Positions 22,358-33,257 of a stretch of 64,000 nt of DNA are shown one piece after another. The stretch is taken from contig JAUJYN010000018.1 in NCBI GenBank assembly GCA_030737835.1, positions 2,542,001 through 2,606,000 of the forward strand, given 5' to 3'. Numbering within the stretch: position 1 is the stretch's first letter; each line of letters begins with the position of its first letter. A program made the translations under genes and the position numbers. The stretch is from Acorus gramineus. Taxonomy: Eukaryota > Streptophyta > Magnoliopsida > Acorales > Acoraceae. Under the pieces are notes generated by a model. The model searched no databases. It was not told the DNA's origin and saw only the letters and a list, made by a program, of their open reading frames with translations.

Positions 22358-23934
22358 CTAGGAAGGGAAAAGATGTGGATATGCGTCACGCATGGCGTCC
22401 TCGCGCTCCCAAGTGGCCTCGACACCAGTACGGTGCTGCCATCGCACCTTAACCAACTGGACGGTCTTGGTGCGGAGCCTCTTCTCGCGTCGGTCCAGGA
22501 TCTCGATCGGCTGCTCCACGAATGACAAGTCCGGCTCGAAGACGAGCGGCTCGAACGGAATAACGTGAGCAGGATCGTGGACGTAGCGCCTCAGCTGTGA
22601 GACATGGAAGACGTCATGGGCTTGAGCCAACTGTGGGGGCAGGGCTATGCGATAGGCCACCTCTCCAATCTGCTCAAGGATGAGAAACGGCCCTATGTGC
22701 TTGCCCCGCACACCGAAACGGAAGATGCCCTTCGTCGGGGACACCTTCAGGAAAACATGGTCACCAACCTCGAAGGCGAGCTCACGGCGACGACGATCGG
22801 CGTAGCTCTTCTGACGGCTCTGAGCGATCCGGATACGCTCACGAATCGTCTTGACCATCTCTGAGGTCTGGCGGACGATCTCTGGTCCCTCCAACTGGCG
22901 CTCTCCGACCTCGTCCCAACACAAGGGGGACCTGCAGCTGCGGCCATAGAGCGCTTCATATGGTGCCATCCGAATACTCGAGTGGTAGCTGTTGTTGTAG
23001 GCGAACTCCACCAACGGAAGATGCCTCTCCCAACTGCCCCCAAAGTCGAGAACGCAAGCTCGCAGCATGTCCTCCAGGGTCTGTATCGTCCTCTCTGACT
23101 GGCCGTCCGTCTGCGGATGAAACGCTGTACTGAAGTGGAGGTTCGTACCAAGGGCGTGCTGGAGGCTGCGCCAGAACCTCGAAGTAAACCTCGCGTCTCT
23201 ATCAGAAATGATGCTGACGGGAGTGCCATGGAGATGAACAATCTCGGAGACAAACAACTGTGCCAGGGTGTCCAGAGAATCGGTGAGTCGAATGGGGAGG
23301 AAATGAGCGGACTTAGTCAGTCGGTCGACGATTACCCAGATGGCATCGCGACCCGAACGTGACCTCGGCAAACCGAAACGAAGTCCATGGTGATCTGCTC
23401 CCACTTCCACTGAGGAATCTCAATGGACTGCAGCTTCCCCGCAGGATGCTGATGTTCCGACTTCACCTGCTGGCATACCAAGCAACGGGCAACGAAACGG
23501 CCAATATCCGCCTTCATCCCACGCCACCAGTAGCCACGACGAAGGCCCTTGTACATCTTCGTGCCACCAGGATGCACTGTGTACCTCGAACGATGGGCCT
23601 CGTCCAAGATCTTCTGCTTCAGCTCTGCGTCGTCAAGAATGCATACTCGACCTCTGAACCACAGGATTCCGTCCTCGTGAATCTGGTAGTCCGGACGCTC
23701 GCCCCGGGCGACGCCTTCAGAGAGGACTAGAAAGTGAGGATCCTGCCCCTGAGCCGTACGGATCTCGTCGAGAAGAACGGGCTGCACCACTAGCCTGGCC
23801 AAAAAGCCACCCGCAGGTGTCTCTCGAACGCTGATCCAGCGAGCGGCCTCCTTCAGAAGCCTCCAACGACGTACAGCCAAGTGGGCGGCCATGCCCAAGG
23901 GCTGTCTGCTGAGAGCATCGGCCACGACATTCAC
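22358..23934 (-). pseudogene. G1 integrase with chromodomain-like tail, frameshifted
   Basis: Integrase inserts the cDNA into the genome. The N-terminal part (frame 23332-23934) starts VVADALSRQP, the RNase H/integrase linker, and has the zinc-binding HHCC region ending in RCLVCQQVKSEHQHPAG. One base is missing near 23370, moving the core to frame 22358-23410. The core shows WVIVDRLTKSAHF, SDRDARF and the FHPQTDGQSERT...E region, so the D,D,E residues appear present. The last 50 residues (about 22358-22510) read PIEILDRREKRLR...VRWQ...ATWEREDAM...YPHLF, the chromodomain-like end of Tekay-group chromoviruses, thought to guide insertion to heterochromatin. Confidence 0.9.
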
Positions 23935-23939
23935 CTTAC

Positions 23940-24765
23940 CCGGATGGTAAGGATGTCACAGTCATAGTCCTTCAGGAACTCGACCCAATGTCACTGACGC
24001 ATGTTGAGCTCCGGCTGGGACTGCAAGTAAGTCAGGCTCTTGTGATCCGTGAAGAGCTCGAACTCCTTGCCATAGAGGTAGTGCCTCCACATCTTCAGTG
24101 CAAAGATGATCGCTGCTAACTCCAAATCATGGGTGGGGTAATTCTGCTCATGGGGCTTCAACTGACGCGTCGCGTAAGCCACAACCTTACTGTACTACAT
24201 CAGGACGCAAGCCAAACCCAGCCGCGATGCATCGGAGTAGACTACGAACCCACCACTCCCAGATGGAATGGTAAGAACTGGCGTTGAGGTGAGTCTGCGC
24301 TTCAAGTCCAAGAAGCTCTCCTCGCAAGATGGGGACCACTCGATCCGGACATCCTTCCGTGTGAGGCGGGTCAGAGGCACGGCTATCTTCGAGAAACCCT
24401 CTACAAACCTCTGATAATAACCCGCCAAACCCAGGAAGCTCCGAATCTCGGTGGGGTTCGACGGTCGTCGCCAATTTGACACGGCAAGCATCTTGTCCGG
24501 GTCCACAGATATACCCTCACCGAAAATCACGTGGCCTAGAAAGGCCACACGCTCCAACCAGAACTCGCACTTACTGAACTTGGCGAACAACTGATGTCGG
24601 GCCAAAGTCTCCAAGACAGTGCGGAGATGGTCAGCGTGCTCCTCAAGACTCCTCGAGTACACCAGAATATCATCGATGAAGACTACCACGAAGGAGTCGA
24701 GGAAGGGCCGAAACACCCGGTTCATCAGATCCATGAAGGCCGCCAGTGCATTCATCAACCCAAAC
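23940..24765 (-). pseudogene. G1 reverse transcriptase C-terminal half and RNase H, with stops
   Basis: Frame 24195-24758 covers the reverse transcriptase palm with FIDDILVYS (the xxDD catalytic motif), [14 protein letters not shown] and [20 protein letters not shown] at 24195-24197 (normally Gln) separates it from RNase H, frame 23991-24182, with [21 protein letters not shown] and [14 protein letters not shown] follows at 23991-23993 and a one-base loss near 23940 breaks the link to integrase. The N-terminal half lies at 28072-28944; solo LTR i was inserted between the conserved LPF and GLMNA residues. Confidence 0.9.
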
Positions 24766-27700
24766 TGTCACGCCCCAGGGCGGCCAACCCCGGGACGCGG
24801 CAAGTGTATATATCATATCAGAAACCTACACAGGAGGTCAAATATATATACTCTAAACCACAAATAAAATGACAACACATATCAAACAGGGCTGACATAA
24901 TATATACACAATATAGCGGAAGCTAAAACTGAATCTGTGAATAAACATTCTACAGACTCGATACTCAATCATCTGTCCTGTGAGAGCCAATATACACAAA
25001 TACAACTGAACATATACAAACGCGTGCCAAGCACGGAAATCAAATACATACAGTCAAGAAGGGATGCTGATAGCCTCTGGCACTCGCGGAACGTAGCGCT
25101 GCTCCGCTACTGAAGAAATCCCTCGGAAAGCTCCAACTGCTGCTCCGGCTCTAGCTCAGGCTCAGTGACCACTGGGGAAAAACATATGCGAGGGGTGAGC
25201 CACACGCTCAGTGAACGGCACAACCCATGCATCACAGACAATATTGACCACAACATATTAATCCATTCTAACCCACAATTTTTCCATAATCCAGATCATA
25301 CCCTCACCCTTACCCCTCAACAAGGGACTCAGGATATTGGGACTTACAATCATTCACAAACAAAACCAGCGGGTCGCTCATCGCCAACCCACTTCACCCT
25401 CACCCTCACCTTTCCAAAGGTGACATAGGATTTTGGGACTGATAATCATCCATTCACATATCTAGTAGGTCGCTCATCGCCAACCCACTACACCCTCACC
25501 CTACCACGGGTGACATAGGATTTTGGGACTGACTAGGCTGTTGGTCACCCTTGGTCCACCGATAGTCTCTCCCTCCACTCCGTAGGCCGCCTGGTCTACT
25601 CCCACATTCAGCACAGTCCGTCACCAAATCAGGAGGTGCCTACTGATGGGAGCCCTCTGTCAGGAAGGCCCTGTCTAACGCTGGGGGTAATCTCTACCGG
25701 ATCCAACGCAGGGAACAGAACAGCCTAATCCATACACATACGATCCACTTGGATCCGCCGACTACACGTCTCAACAATTTAAATGTCATGAACTCTTCAG
25801 AGTTCCTCCAGGGCGCATATCCAAGATGCGGGGAAATAAGTACAATCAAAAGCAATGTTGTAATATCATTAGGGGAAAGAAACTTGGGAGGGCGGCGTGA
25901 GTTCCCAATACAGGATACCCCGACAACCAAACAAGGAACACGGAGTACCCTAACACGGGTCTCACCGCTGTCCTCGCAAGGCCCCTCCCCTATAATATTC
26001 ACTACACATGCTAATAATCATACCAAACATACAACTCTACCGTTCTGAATTCCTCAGAACCCACCAGGGCGCATAACTACGATGCGGGGAACATGCATAA
26101 GGTTATAACAGGGTGGAATATCATTGGGGGAAAGAAACTCGGGAGGGCAGCGTGAGTTCCCATTATAGGACACCCCGACAACCAAACAAGGAACACGGTA
26201 TACCCTAACCCGGGTCTCACCGCTGTCCTCGCAAGGCCCCTCCCCTATAATATTCACTATAACATGCAATTCAACAAATACTAGCATTTAATTTAATAAA
26301 TAAACTAGTAGGACACATGCATTGGTCGGGCTTCCTAACAAGGAACCAGGAGACATGCTGCATGGCTCATACACATCCTAAGGGTGCAAGTCCCTAACAT
26401 GCAAAGTCTAGGGTAGCATGCATTCTACATTTTCATCATGCTCACATGCAATACATATTATTACAGGTTAATATAATCCACGGTGCCCCAGGAGAGGTCG
26501 GTATACGCCCAAGTGCATATAACACCTCTCTACTGGGTTGGATTGTCCCACTCACCGGAACTCGGGTCGACGCGCGACCGTCCGTCGAGATCTGCAAGAC
26601 AGGGTATTAACTGGGTAAGTATAAATCCGCAAGTATTATTAAATACTTAAATAAATACCCAAAACCCACCACAAACACCTAACACTCGGGCAAACGTGCA
26701 CGCGACCCGCACGCACGTTAGCCCGAGCACTCCGGCACCACCCGCACGGCCACCCGACCGCCCGGGTGCACCGCCGCGCTTCAGCCCGCGCACCCCGCAC
26801 GCTTCGCGCCGGCCCGCGAGCACCCCACGCGCCCCCGCACACAGCGCCTCGCCCCGCGCGCACCTCCGCCACCTTGCCGCACCTCGCGCGCACCTCGCAC
26901 GCACCTCGCACACCTTGCCGCACCTCGCGCGCACCTCGCACGCACCCCGCCTCGCGCCCGTGCACACCGCCTCGCGCCCGACCTCCAGCCTCCACGCACA
27001 CGGCATCCGCACGACCAGCCCCCCCCCCCCCCGGCGCCCGCCCGCGCGCACGCTCGCGCGCACGCACGCGCGCACGCCCAGCCAGCCCTCTGCGCACGCT
27101 GCCGGTGCTGCCTGAGGCCCCCAGCCCGAGCACGCCTGCACTGCCAGCCCGTCCCGCTCGCCCAGCACGACCAGCGCCCTGCACCAGGCCCGCGCGCACT
27201 CGCGCGCACGCCGCGCGTAGGCACGCCCGCGCACGCACGCGCGCCTGCCCGTGCGCACCCGACCTGCGCGCCGCCTGGGCTGCTGCTGCTACTGCTGTTT
27301 GGCCCGGACGACCCGCCACTACCCGAGCGCCACCACCACCCCTCCCTTGACCACCGACCACCTCCAACCACCTCCGACCACCCTCCAACGACCCCCACTG
27401 CCGCCGACCACCCCCAAACACCAAACCCACCTCCCTAGCATTCATCTATGCAAGAAAGAGAGGGAAAGGAGGCTTACCGAGGGAAGGGGAAGATGTCCGG
27501 TAGCTCTTCGCGCGCCGAAACCTTCCTCAAAGGCTCTCCCACGCCCCGATCTATCACGGCCCTCAATTTGGCTCGAAACAGAGGAGAGAGAGAGGAGGTC
27601 GAAGTGGCTAGAGTCGTCGGAACGCGGATTTAAAGACACCGGAGCGTAGATCGGGACCCGATCTACACTTCCCGTGCTTTAGGTTTTTGATTTTGAGGGG

Positions 27701-28066
27701 TGGAGGGGGCTTGAAAGGGTGAAAAACGAGAGAGAGGAGAGAGAGATCTCGACGAGGAAGACAATGAATAGTAATTAGATATTTTTTTTATTCCTTTTAA
27801 GTAGAGCGCGACTTAAAAACCCGGATACGCCCCGGAACTGGGAAATTTTTGCAAACGATGCCAGAATTCGATGAAACTTTCATGAGAGGTCTAAAATGGC
27901 GCCAGGACACCAAATATGCAGTTAGATTTCCAATCGGAGTCCTCTAGCTCAGACGATAGCTAACAGTCTGAAATTATGCGGTTCCGACCAAAAACCCTAA
28001 AAATTTTAAAAACTGCCAGGACGCTCCAACGGTTACCAGCAGGTTAAAAGTGACACAAATATAACA
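24766..28066 (-). mobile_element. Complete solo gypsy LTR i in G1 reverse transcriptase (3301 bp, TSD CAAAC)
   Basis: The plus strand begins TGTCACGCCCCAGGGCGGCC and ends CACAAATATAACA; CAAAC flanks it at 24761-24765 and 28067-28071. It holds the module CTGTCCTGTGAGAGCC, CCCTCACCC arrays, a 256-bp tandem duplication, the CpG block at 26690-27260, an acceptor-like CTTGCAGATCTC near 26592 (minus) and a donor-like GGTAAGCC near 27471 (minus). Long frames at 26639-27445 belong to the CpG block. The intact TSD and lack of internal sequence make it a solo LTR that landed after G1. Confidence 0.94.
25790..26275 (-). repeat. 256-bp tandem duplication in LTR i
   Basis: The stretch from TCCAGGGCGCATA to GCAAGGCCCCTCCCCTATAA occurs twice, offset by about 256 bp (25806 and 26067; 25976 and 26232). 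Two similar overlapping frames on the minus strand (25694-26002 and 26054-26287) are products of this duplication. Other LTR copies have one unit. Confidence 0.85.
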
Positions 28067-28071
28067 CAAAC

Positions 28072-28944
28072 GGCAGTACTCGGAACTCGTAGTGCCCATA
28101 ACGGGTACGAAAGGCTGTCTTTGAAATATCTGACTCCCGGATCTTCAGCTGATAGTAGCCCGAACGGAGATCGATCTTTGAAAAGACACGTGCTCCCTGG
28201 AGCTGGTCAAACAGATCGTCAATCCGTGGAAAGGGGTACTTGTTCTTCACAGTCCGCTTGTTCAGCTGCCTGTAATCAATACAAAGACGCAGCGAACCGT
28301 CCTTCTTTCGAACCAATAAAACAGGGGCTCCCCACGGAGAGACACTCGGACGTGCGAAGCCCTTCTCGAGCACCTCTTCCAGCTGCTCCTTGAGCACCTT
28401 CAGCTCTGCTGGGGCCATCCGGTACGGAGCTCTCAAAATCGGCTCGGTCCCCGGAATTAGATTAATCTCAAACTCGATCGCGCGATCCGGTGGTAGTCCC
28501 GGAAGATCATCGGGGAAAACCTCTGGATATTCCACCACGACCGGAGTCTGACTGATATCTGCCCGCAGTGGTGCATCCTCCTCAGCAATGTATGCCAGAA
28601 AACCCTCACATCCTCCCTGAAGGAGTCTCCACGCCTTGATGGACGACACGAACCCCAAAGGGGCTATGTCCCGATCGCCCACGAACTGGAAAGATCTCCG
28701 ACTAGGGATGTGGAAAGACACCGACTTCACAAAACAGTCGATACTGGCGTGGCTAGATGAGAGCCAATCCATTCCCAGGATGGCATCGAAGTCTGTCATG
28801 GCGAGCTCTACCAACTCTAATGGAAACTCATGCTCCGCAATCGCCACGGTACACCCCCGATAAACAAAACGGAGGAGAATACGGTCTCCGACGGGCAATG
28901 ATATCTCCAACATAACATCAAGAGGGGCGGACACCACGCCCATC
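28072..28944 (-). pseudogene. G1 protease end and reverse transcriptase N-terminal half
   Basis: One open frame starts in the protease ([11 protein letters not shown], then [10 protein letters not shown], a conserved part of gypsy protease) and runs through the linker ([18 protein letters not shown]) into the reverse transcriptase fingers ([51 protein letters not shown]). The first catalytic aspartate is in FSKIDL. Solo LTR j cuts it on the protease side and solo LTR i on the reverse transcriptase side, so this half-polyprotein is isolated. Confidence 0.9.
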
Positions 28945-31670
28945 TGTTATGCCTGTGTCATTTGGAGCGCTCTGATTGAAAATTTGGCTACATAATTTTT
29001 CTCCTCGAAGTTATGTATTTCCAATTTGGTATTTGGATTTGATTTTGTTAAAATCCAAGATGAAGAGGTTTAAATATGAGTTTATTATGAGATGCTCAGT
29101 TTCGAGTTAGCTTTCATACAAAAGTGGAATTAGATCAACTGGATTCATGTAGTAAAAGTTATGGGTATTTTTCCAAGTATACCCCGGGGATGAAAAATTC
29201 TGGCAGCAGCCCTGTTCAATGTTTAGCTCTAATTTCGGAATAGCTAGATGGATTATTTGATCTTGGCATAAACATGAAAGTTGTAGATAATCTTCTTGGC
29301 TTTCCAACGGATTTTGAATTGTGCAATTCGGAGCTATATTGAGGAAGTTATGGCTGTTCTAGTGAAGCATGTACAGAATTTCTAGTCAAGGATAAATAGG
29401 TCATTTCTATCCCTCCTTTAGATATTTAGGTGCCAAAATATCTCTCCCTCTCTCTCTCCCACTCACACGTCTACACAGTTTTGGCTCTCTCTTCTCTCTC
29501 TTCACCCCCCCCCAAGTGTTTGTGTTAATGTCACAAAGAGAAGAGAAGGAGAAGGTGAAAGTGCAAGTCCAGGTTTGTGTAGGTGTTGTTGTTGTTGATC
29601 TCCTCTCTCTCAAGCACCTTTTCATGAACTCCCCCCCCCCTGATTTGCAGCCAAGAAGGAGGCTGAGGGAGGGCTGAGGAGGTGGTGGTAGTGGTGGTGG
29701 TGGTTGAGGTGATTGCGGGTGTGTCGAGGGCCCCCGAACTCCCCCTTTCATTTCCCCTCCCAAGGTGAGCCCTTCCCCTTCTTTTCTTGGTTTTTATGGC
29801 TTAGGGATGGTTGGGGAGGTCATGCATGTTGGGTAGATGTCTTAGAATGTGTGTGAGGGGTTGGGGAGGGTTAAAAGAGGGTTAGGGAAGAGTGGGCGCG
29901 CGCTGGGGGGCGCTGGCGGGCACAGGCAGGGGCGCAGACGAGGGCGGGCGCGTGCGCGCGAGCATGCGGGTGCGTGTGGAGTGGGCGCGCGGGCACTGAC
30001 GCGCACAGACGGCGCGCTAGCGGCGCGCGCGCGCGTACCCGCAGGTGCGCAGGCGTGCGCGCGGGGTTCTGCACGGGTGCGCAGTGCGCGCAAGGGTGTG
30101 CGGACTGGACGCGCGGTGCGCGCAGGCGCGCGTGCGCGTCAGCGCCTCTGGGAGCGCGGGCAGGCGCACGGCAGTGCGCCAAGGGTGCTGGGGCACATGC
30201 GTGCGTGCGTATGCACACGTGCGCGTGCGGGGGGTCATGCGTGTGGCTGCCCGAGGGTTCGGGTAGGTGTCGGGGCACTCGGACTCGCGTGCGTACGTGC
30301 GTGCTCGCATGCGTGCGAGTCCGTATGCATGCTTGTCCGAGTATTTGGTATTTCTAGTAAATTTCATGTATATTTGTGTAGTTTACTCACCATATTGAAT
30401 GCCCATGTCTTGCAGATCTTGGCGAACGGTCATGCAACGATCCGGGTTGCGGTGAGTGGGTCAATCCAACCCAGTAGGGAGGCGTTCGATGCACATAGGC
30501 GTGCATTGCCCTCCCCTGGGGCACCATAATTGCATATTAACTTGTGTCAATGAAAAACTATGTTAATGCATGTTTTACTATGACGTAACCATGCCATATT
30601 AGACATTGTATGCTAGGGATATACATCCATGTATCATGTATAGAGGCCCATACATGTCTAGAAGCCTTGATCTATGCATGTTTCCCATTTAGTTTAATTT
30701 AATTAAATCAAAATGAGATTATGTTGGTATGAGCATGCCTTAGAAAATATTATAACCTTGTTATTATAATATATGTTTTCCCGCATCTCAGTTATGCGCC
30801 CTGGAGGAATTCTTGAGAATTCATGACATTAGTAGTGTTAGAAATCGTTGTCGACGGATCCAAGAGGATCGTATCCATGTGAGTAGGCTGTTTTCTCCCC
30901 TTCGTTGGATCCAAGTAGGGACTCCCCGGCGTTGGGAAAGCTGTCCTGACAGAGGGCTCCCATCTGTAGGTACCACCGATGCGTTCGGAGGGTACTGATC
31001 GTGGGAGTATACCAGGTAGAGGCTACGCGAGGGAGAGGCTACTGGTGGACAAGGGTGGAGAGCAGTCTAGTCTGTCCCAAAAGGCCCATGTCACCCCTAA
31101 AGGGTGAGGGTGAGGGTGGGGTGGGTCGGCGATGTTACGACCCACTAGCTTGTACAGTTCCTCCCATTTAGGGACTTTAATTATTATAAGGTTAATATGA
31201 GTTGTGTTGCATAGATTGTGCCATTCACTGAGCGTGTGGCTCACCCCTCGCATATTCTTTTCCTCTAGTTGTTACTGAGTCGGATCTGAAGGAGGAGCTC
31301 CCCGAGGCATCACATCAGTAGCGGAGCAGCGTTCACGTTTTGGGTTCTGCAAGTGAGAGGCCATCAGCATCCCCTTCTTTGCTTGTATGTATTGTTATCC
31401 GTGCTTGGGCACAACACTTGTATGTGGATGTCTTTGTTTATATTGGCTCTCACAGGACAGTTGATTATGTATTCTGGTCTGTAATATGTCTTTGAATTAC
31501 AGACTCAGTCGTTTAAGCTTCCGCTATATGTATATATATTATATCAGCTACATTATTGATTGTGTTGTCATTTTTTATGTTGTTTAGAGTCTTTTATTGA
31601 TCTCCTGTATGGACTGCTGATATTATATATATTTGCCACGTATCGGGGATGGCCGCCCTGGGGCGTGACA
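28945..31670 (+). mobile_element. Complete solo gypsy LTR j in G1 protease (2726 bp)
   Basis: It starts TGTTATGCCTGTGTC and ends GGGGCGTGACA, opposite in orientation to G1. CATC flanks it at 28941-28944 and 31671-31674; the reading frame across the joint suggests the original TSD was five bases and lost one. In order: leader with CT-rich tracts, donor-like AAGGTGAGC at 29762-29770, CpG block 29890-30350, acceptor-like TCTTGCAG ending 30415, donor-like GTGAGTGG at 30452, CTCTAG acceptor-like site at 31268 followed by an exon-like stretch to a TAG at 31321. Confidence 0.92.
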
Positions 31671-31674
31671 CATC

Positions 31675-33141
31675 CGTCTCGCGAAAACGGGAGACACGAA
31701 CGAGTGCGTGGCTCTGGAATCAAATAGCACATATGTAGGAAGCTGGGAGATCAAAACAATACCTCGGACAACGGTTTCCGAAGCCTGCGCCTCCTCGGCT
31801 GTAAGTGCTGCAACACGACCCTGAACAAGCTGCGGCTGAGGAGCAGGGGCACGCCTCGCAGGCTGCACTGGCTGCCTCCTCTGGTCAACTCGACCACCCT
31901 GTGGTTGCTGCTGCTGACGCTGCAGCTGCTGCTGTAGCTGCTGCTGTGGCTGCTGTCGAGGCATAGGGGGTCGGCCAGCATCAGGGCAATCATAGGAAAT
32001 ATGTCCGACCCACTGGCAATGGTAACAGCGTCGCGTCTCCAGTCGCCTAGCCTGGACTGGTACTGCAGCAATGGGTGTTGGACCTCGCACTGGCACCACA
32101 TCGACTGGAGTAGCAGCGGTCGCTAGCTGATCAAAGTGGGGCCGCTTGCTCTTGCGACGTCCTTGGTTCTGGCTCCTTGGGGGGCCTCTAGTCTGCAGAA
32201 GGGGTTTGAACCCCCAAAGGAACCCCAAGGTCTCGCTCAACTGTCCTCGCACGAGACACCAAGTCTGAGTACCTCGAGAACGCCTGTGAAGTGACGTGCA
32301 CCCTGATGGTGCTAATGAGACCCATCTCGAAACGACGGCATCGCGTCTCCTCATCCATCACTAAGGCGGGGGCGAACCGAGAAAGCCTCGTGAAACGTGT
32401 AGAGTAATCAGTGACTAACATGGAGCCCTGCGTCAGTTGCTCGAACTCTCGCATCACGATCTGGCGTGTCAAAAATGGGAAGTACTCCTCCATAAAGTAA
32501 CTCCGGAATCCAGCCCATAGAAGTCGCCCCACACCCTCGGGGATGTCCACCGATCGGGTAGCCCACCAGTCGGTGGCGCTACCCTTCAACATGAAGGTGG
32601 CTAGTGAGACACGCTGGCGGTCGGTGCAGTGCATGGTCGAGAAGATCTTGTCTATCTCCATCAACCAACGCTCGGGGGCAGGGGGGTCCGTCGACAGGCC
32701 ATGGAACTAGGGAGGGTGAAGCTTCAGAAAGGTGGTGAGGCCGCTCTGATGCACACGTGCCGCAGCCTCTAGCTCCACCTCCCTCTCCAGGGGATCCTGA
32801 ATTCCCTCTATTGGAATCTCCACTGGGACAGGGGGTACCTCGGGCACCACCGGTGGATCTGCTACCAAGGGGACCTGCGGAACTGCCTCGCGGGCCGCCC
32901 GCAGCTCCTGGATCTCTCGCGCCTGATCAGCCAACGCCCTAGTCTGGGCCTCCAATGCCCTAGTCTGAGTCTCCAATAGATCTGCGATACGAGCATAAGC
33001 ACGCTCCCATGCAGGAGGCTCCTGCGCTGGTCCTGGCCCAATAGCCGAGGACCCTCCAGTAGACTCCTCGCCTCTGGTAGGTTCGGAAACCTCCAAGGCC
33101 CGAGGGGGACCACGTCCACGCATCCCTCTACGAGGAGGCAT
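31675..33141 (-). pseudogene. G1 gag and protease start, with stop and frameshift
   Basis: Gag forms the particle shell and packages RNA. Translation would start at 33141 (MPPRRGMRGRGPP), about 100 bases after the primer-binding site. A coiled-coil-like ALEAQTRALADQAREIQEL stretch follows, then a TAG at 32707-32709 in the same frame as the gag core (MEIDKIFSTMHCTDRQR, LKGSATDWW, YFPFLTRQIVMREFEQLTQG). A frameshift near 32200 leads to a Gln-rich region and the zinc knuckle CYHCQWVGHISYDC (about 31987-32028), then the protease start. The usual protease motif LFDSGATHSF reads LFDSRATHSF, so the Gly beside the catalytic Asp is lost. LTR j interrupts after this. Confidence 0.9.
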
Positions 33142-33239
33142 ATCAGCAACCTAAGAAACAAACACTAGGATCAGAATACTCATATAGAAATCCTAGGACT
33201 CATCTCTAAGAAAAAAAACAATTGGCTCTGACAGGACCA

Positions 33240-33252
33240 GGCTCTGATACCA
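33240..33252 (-). other. Primer-binding site of G1 (initiator tRNA-Met type)
   Basis: On the minus strand TGGTATCAGAGCC lies five bases after the 5' LTR end (GGGGCATGACA). It matches the 3' end of plant initiator tRNA-Met, the common primer of gypsy and copia elements. Confidence 0.92.
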
Positions 33253-33257
33253 ACTTT

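Noticed and set aside
22747..23253. 168-codon minus frame inside integrase
   Set aside because: It is a shifted frame of the G1 integrase core; the real frame has the DDE motifs.
24766..31670. LTRs i and j as the two LTRs of one element with the protease/RT piece between them
   Set aside because: They are in opposite orientation, differ in length and each has its own TSD, and the piece between them is in frame with the G1 polyprotein outside.
33240..33252. Possible tRNA gene
   Set aside because: Only 13 bases match tRNA-Met and they sit right beside LTR ends, here and at 48790, so they are primer-binding sites.
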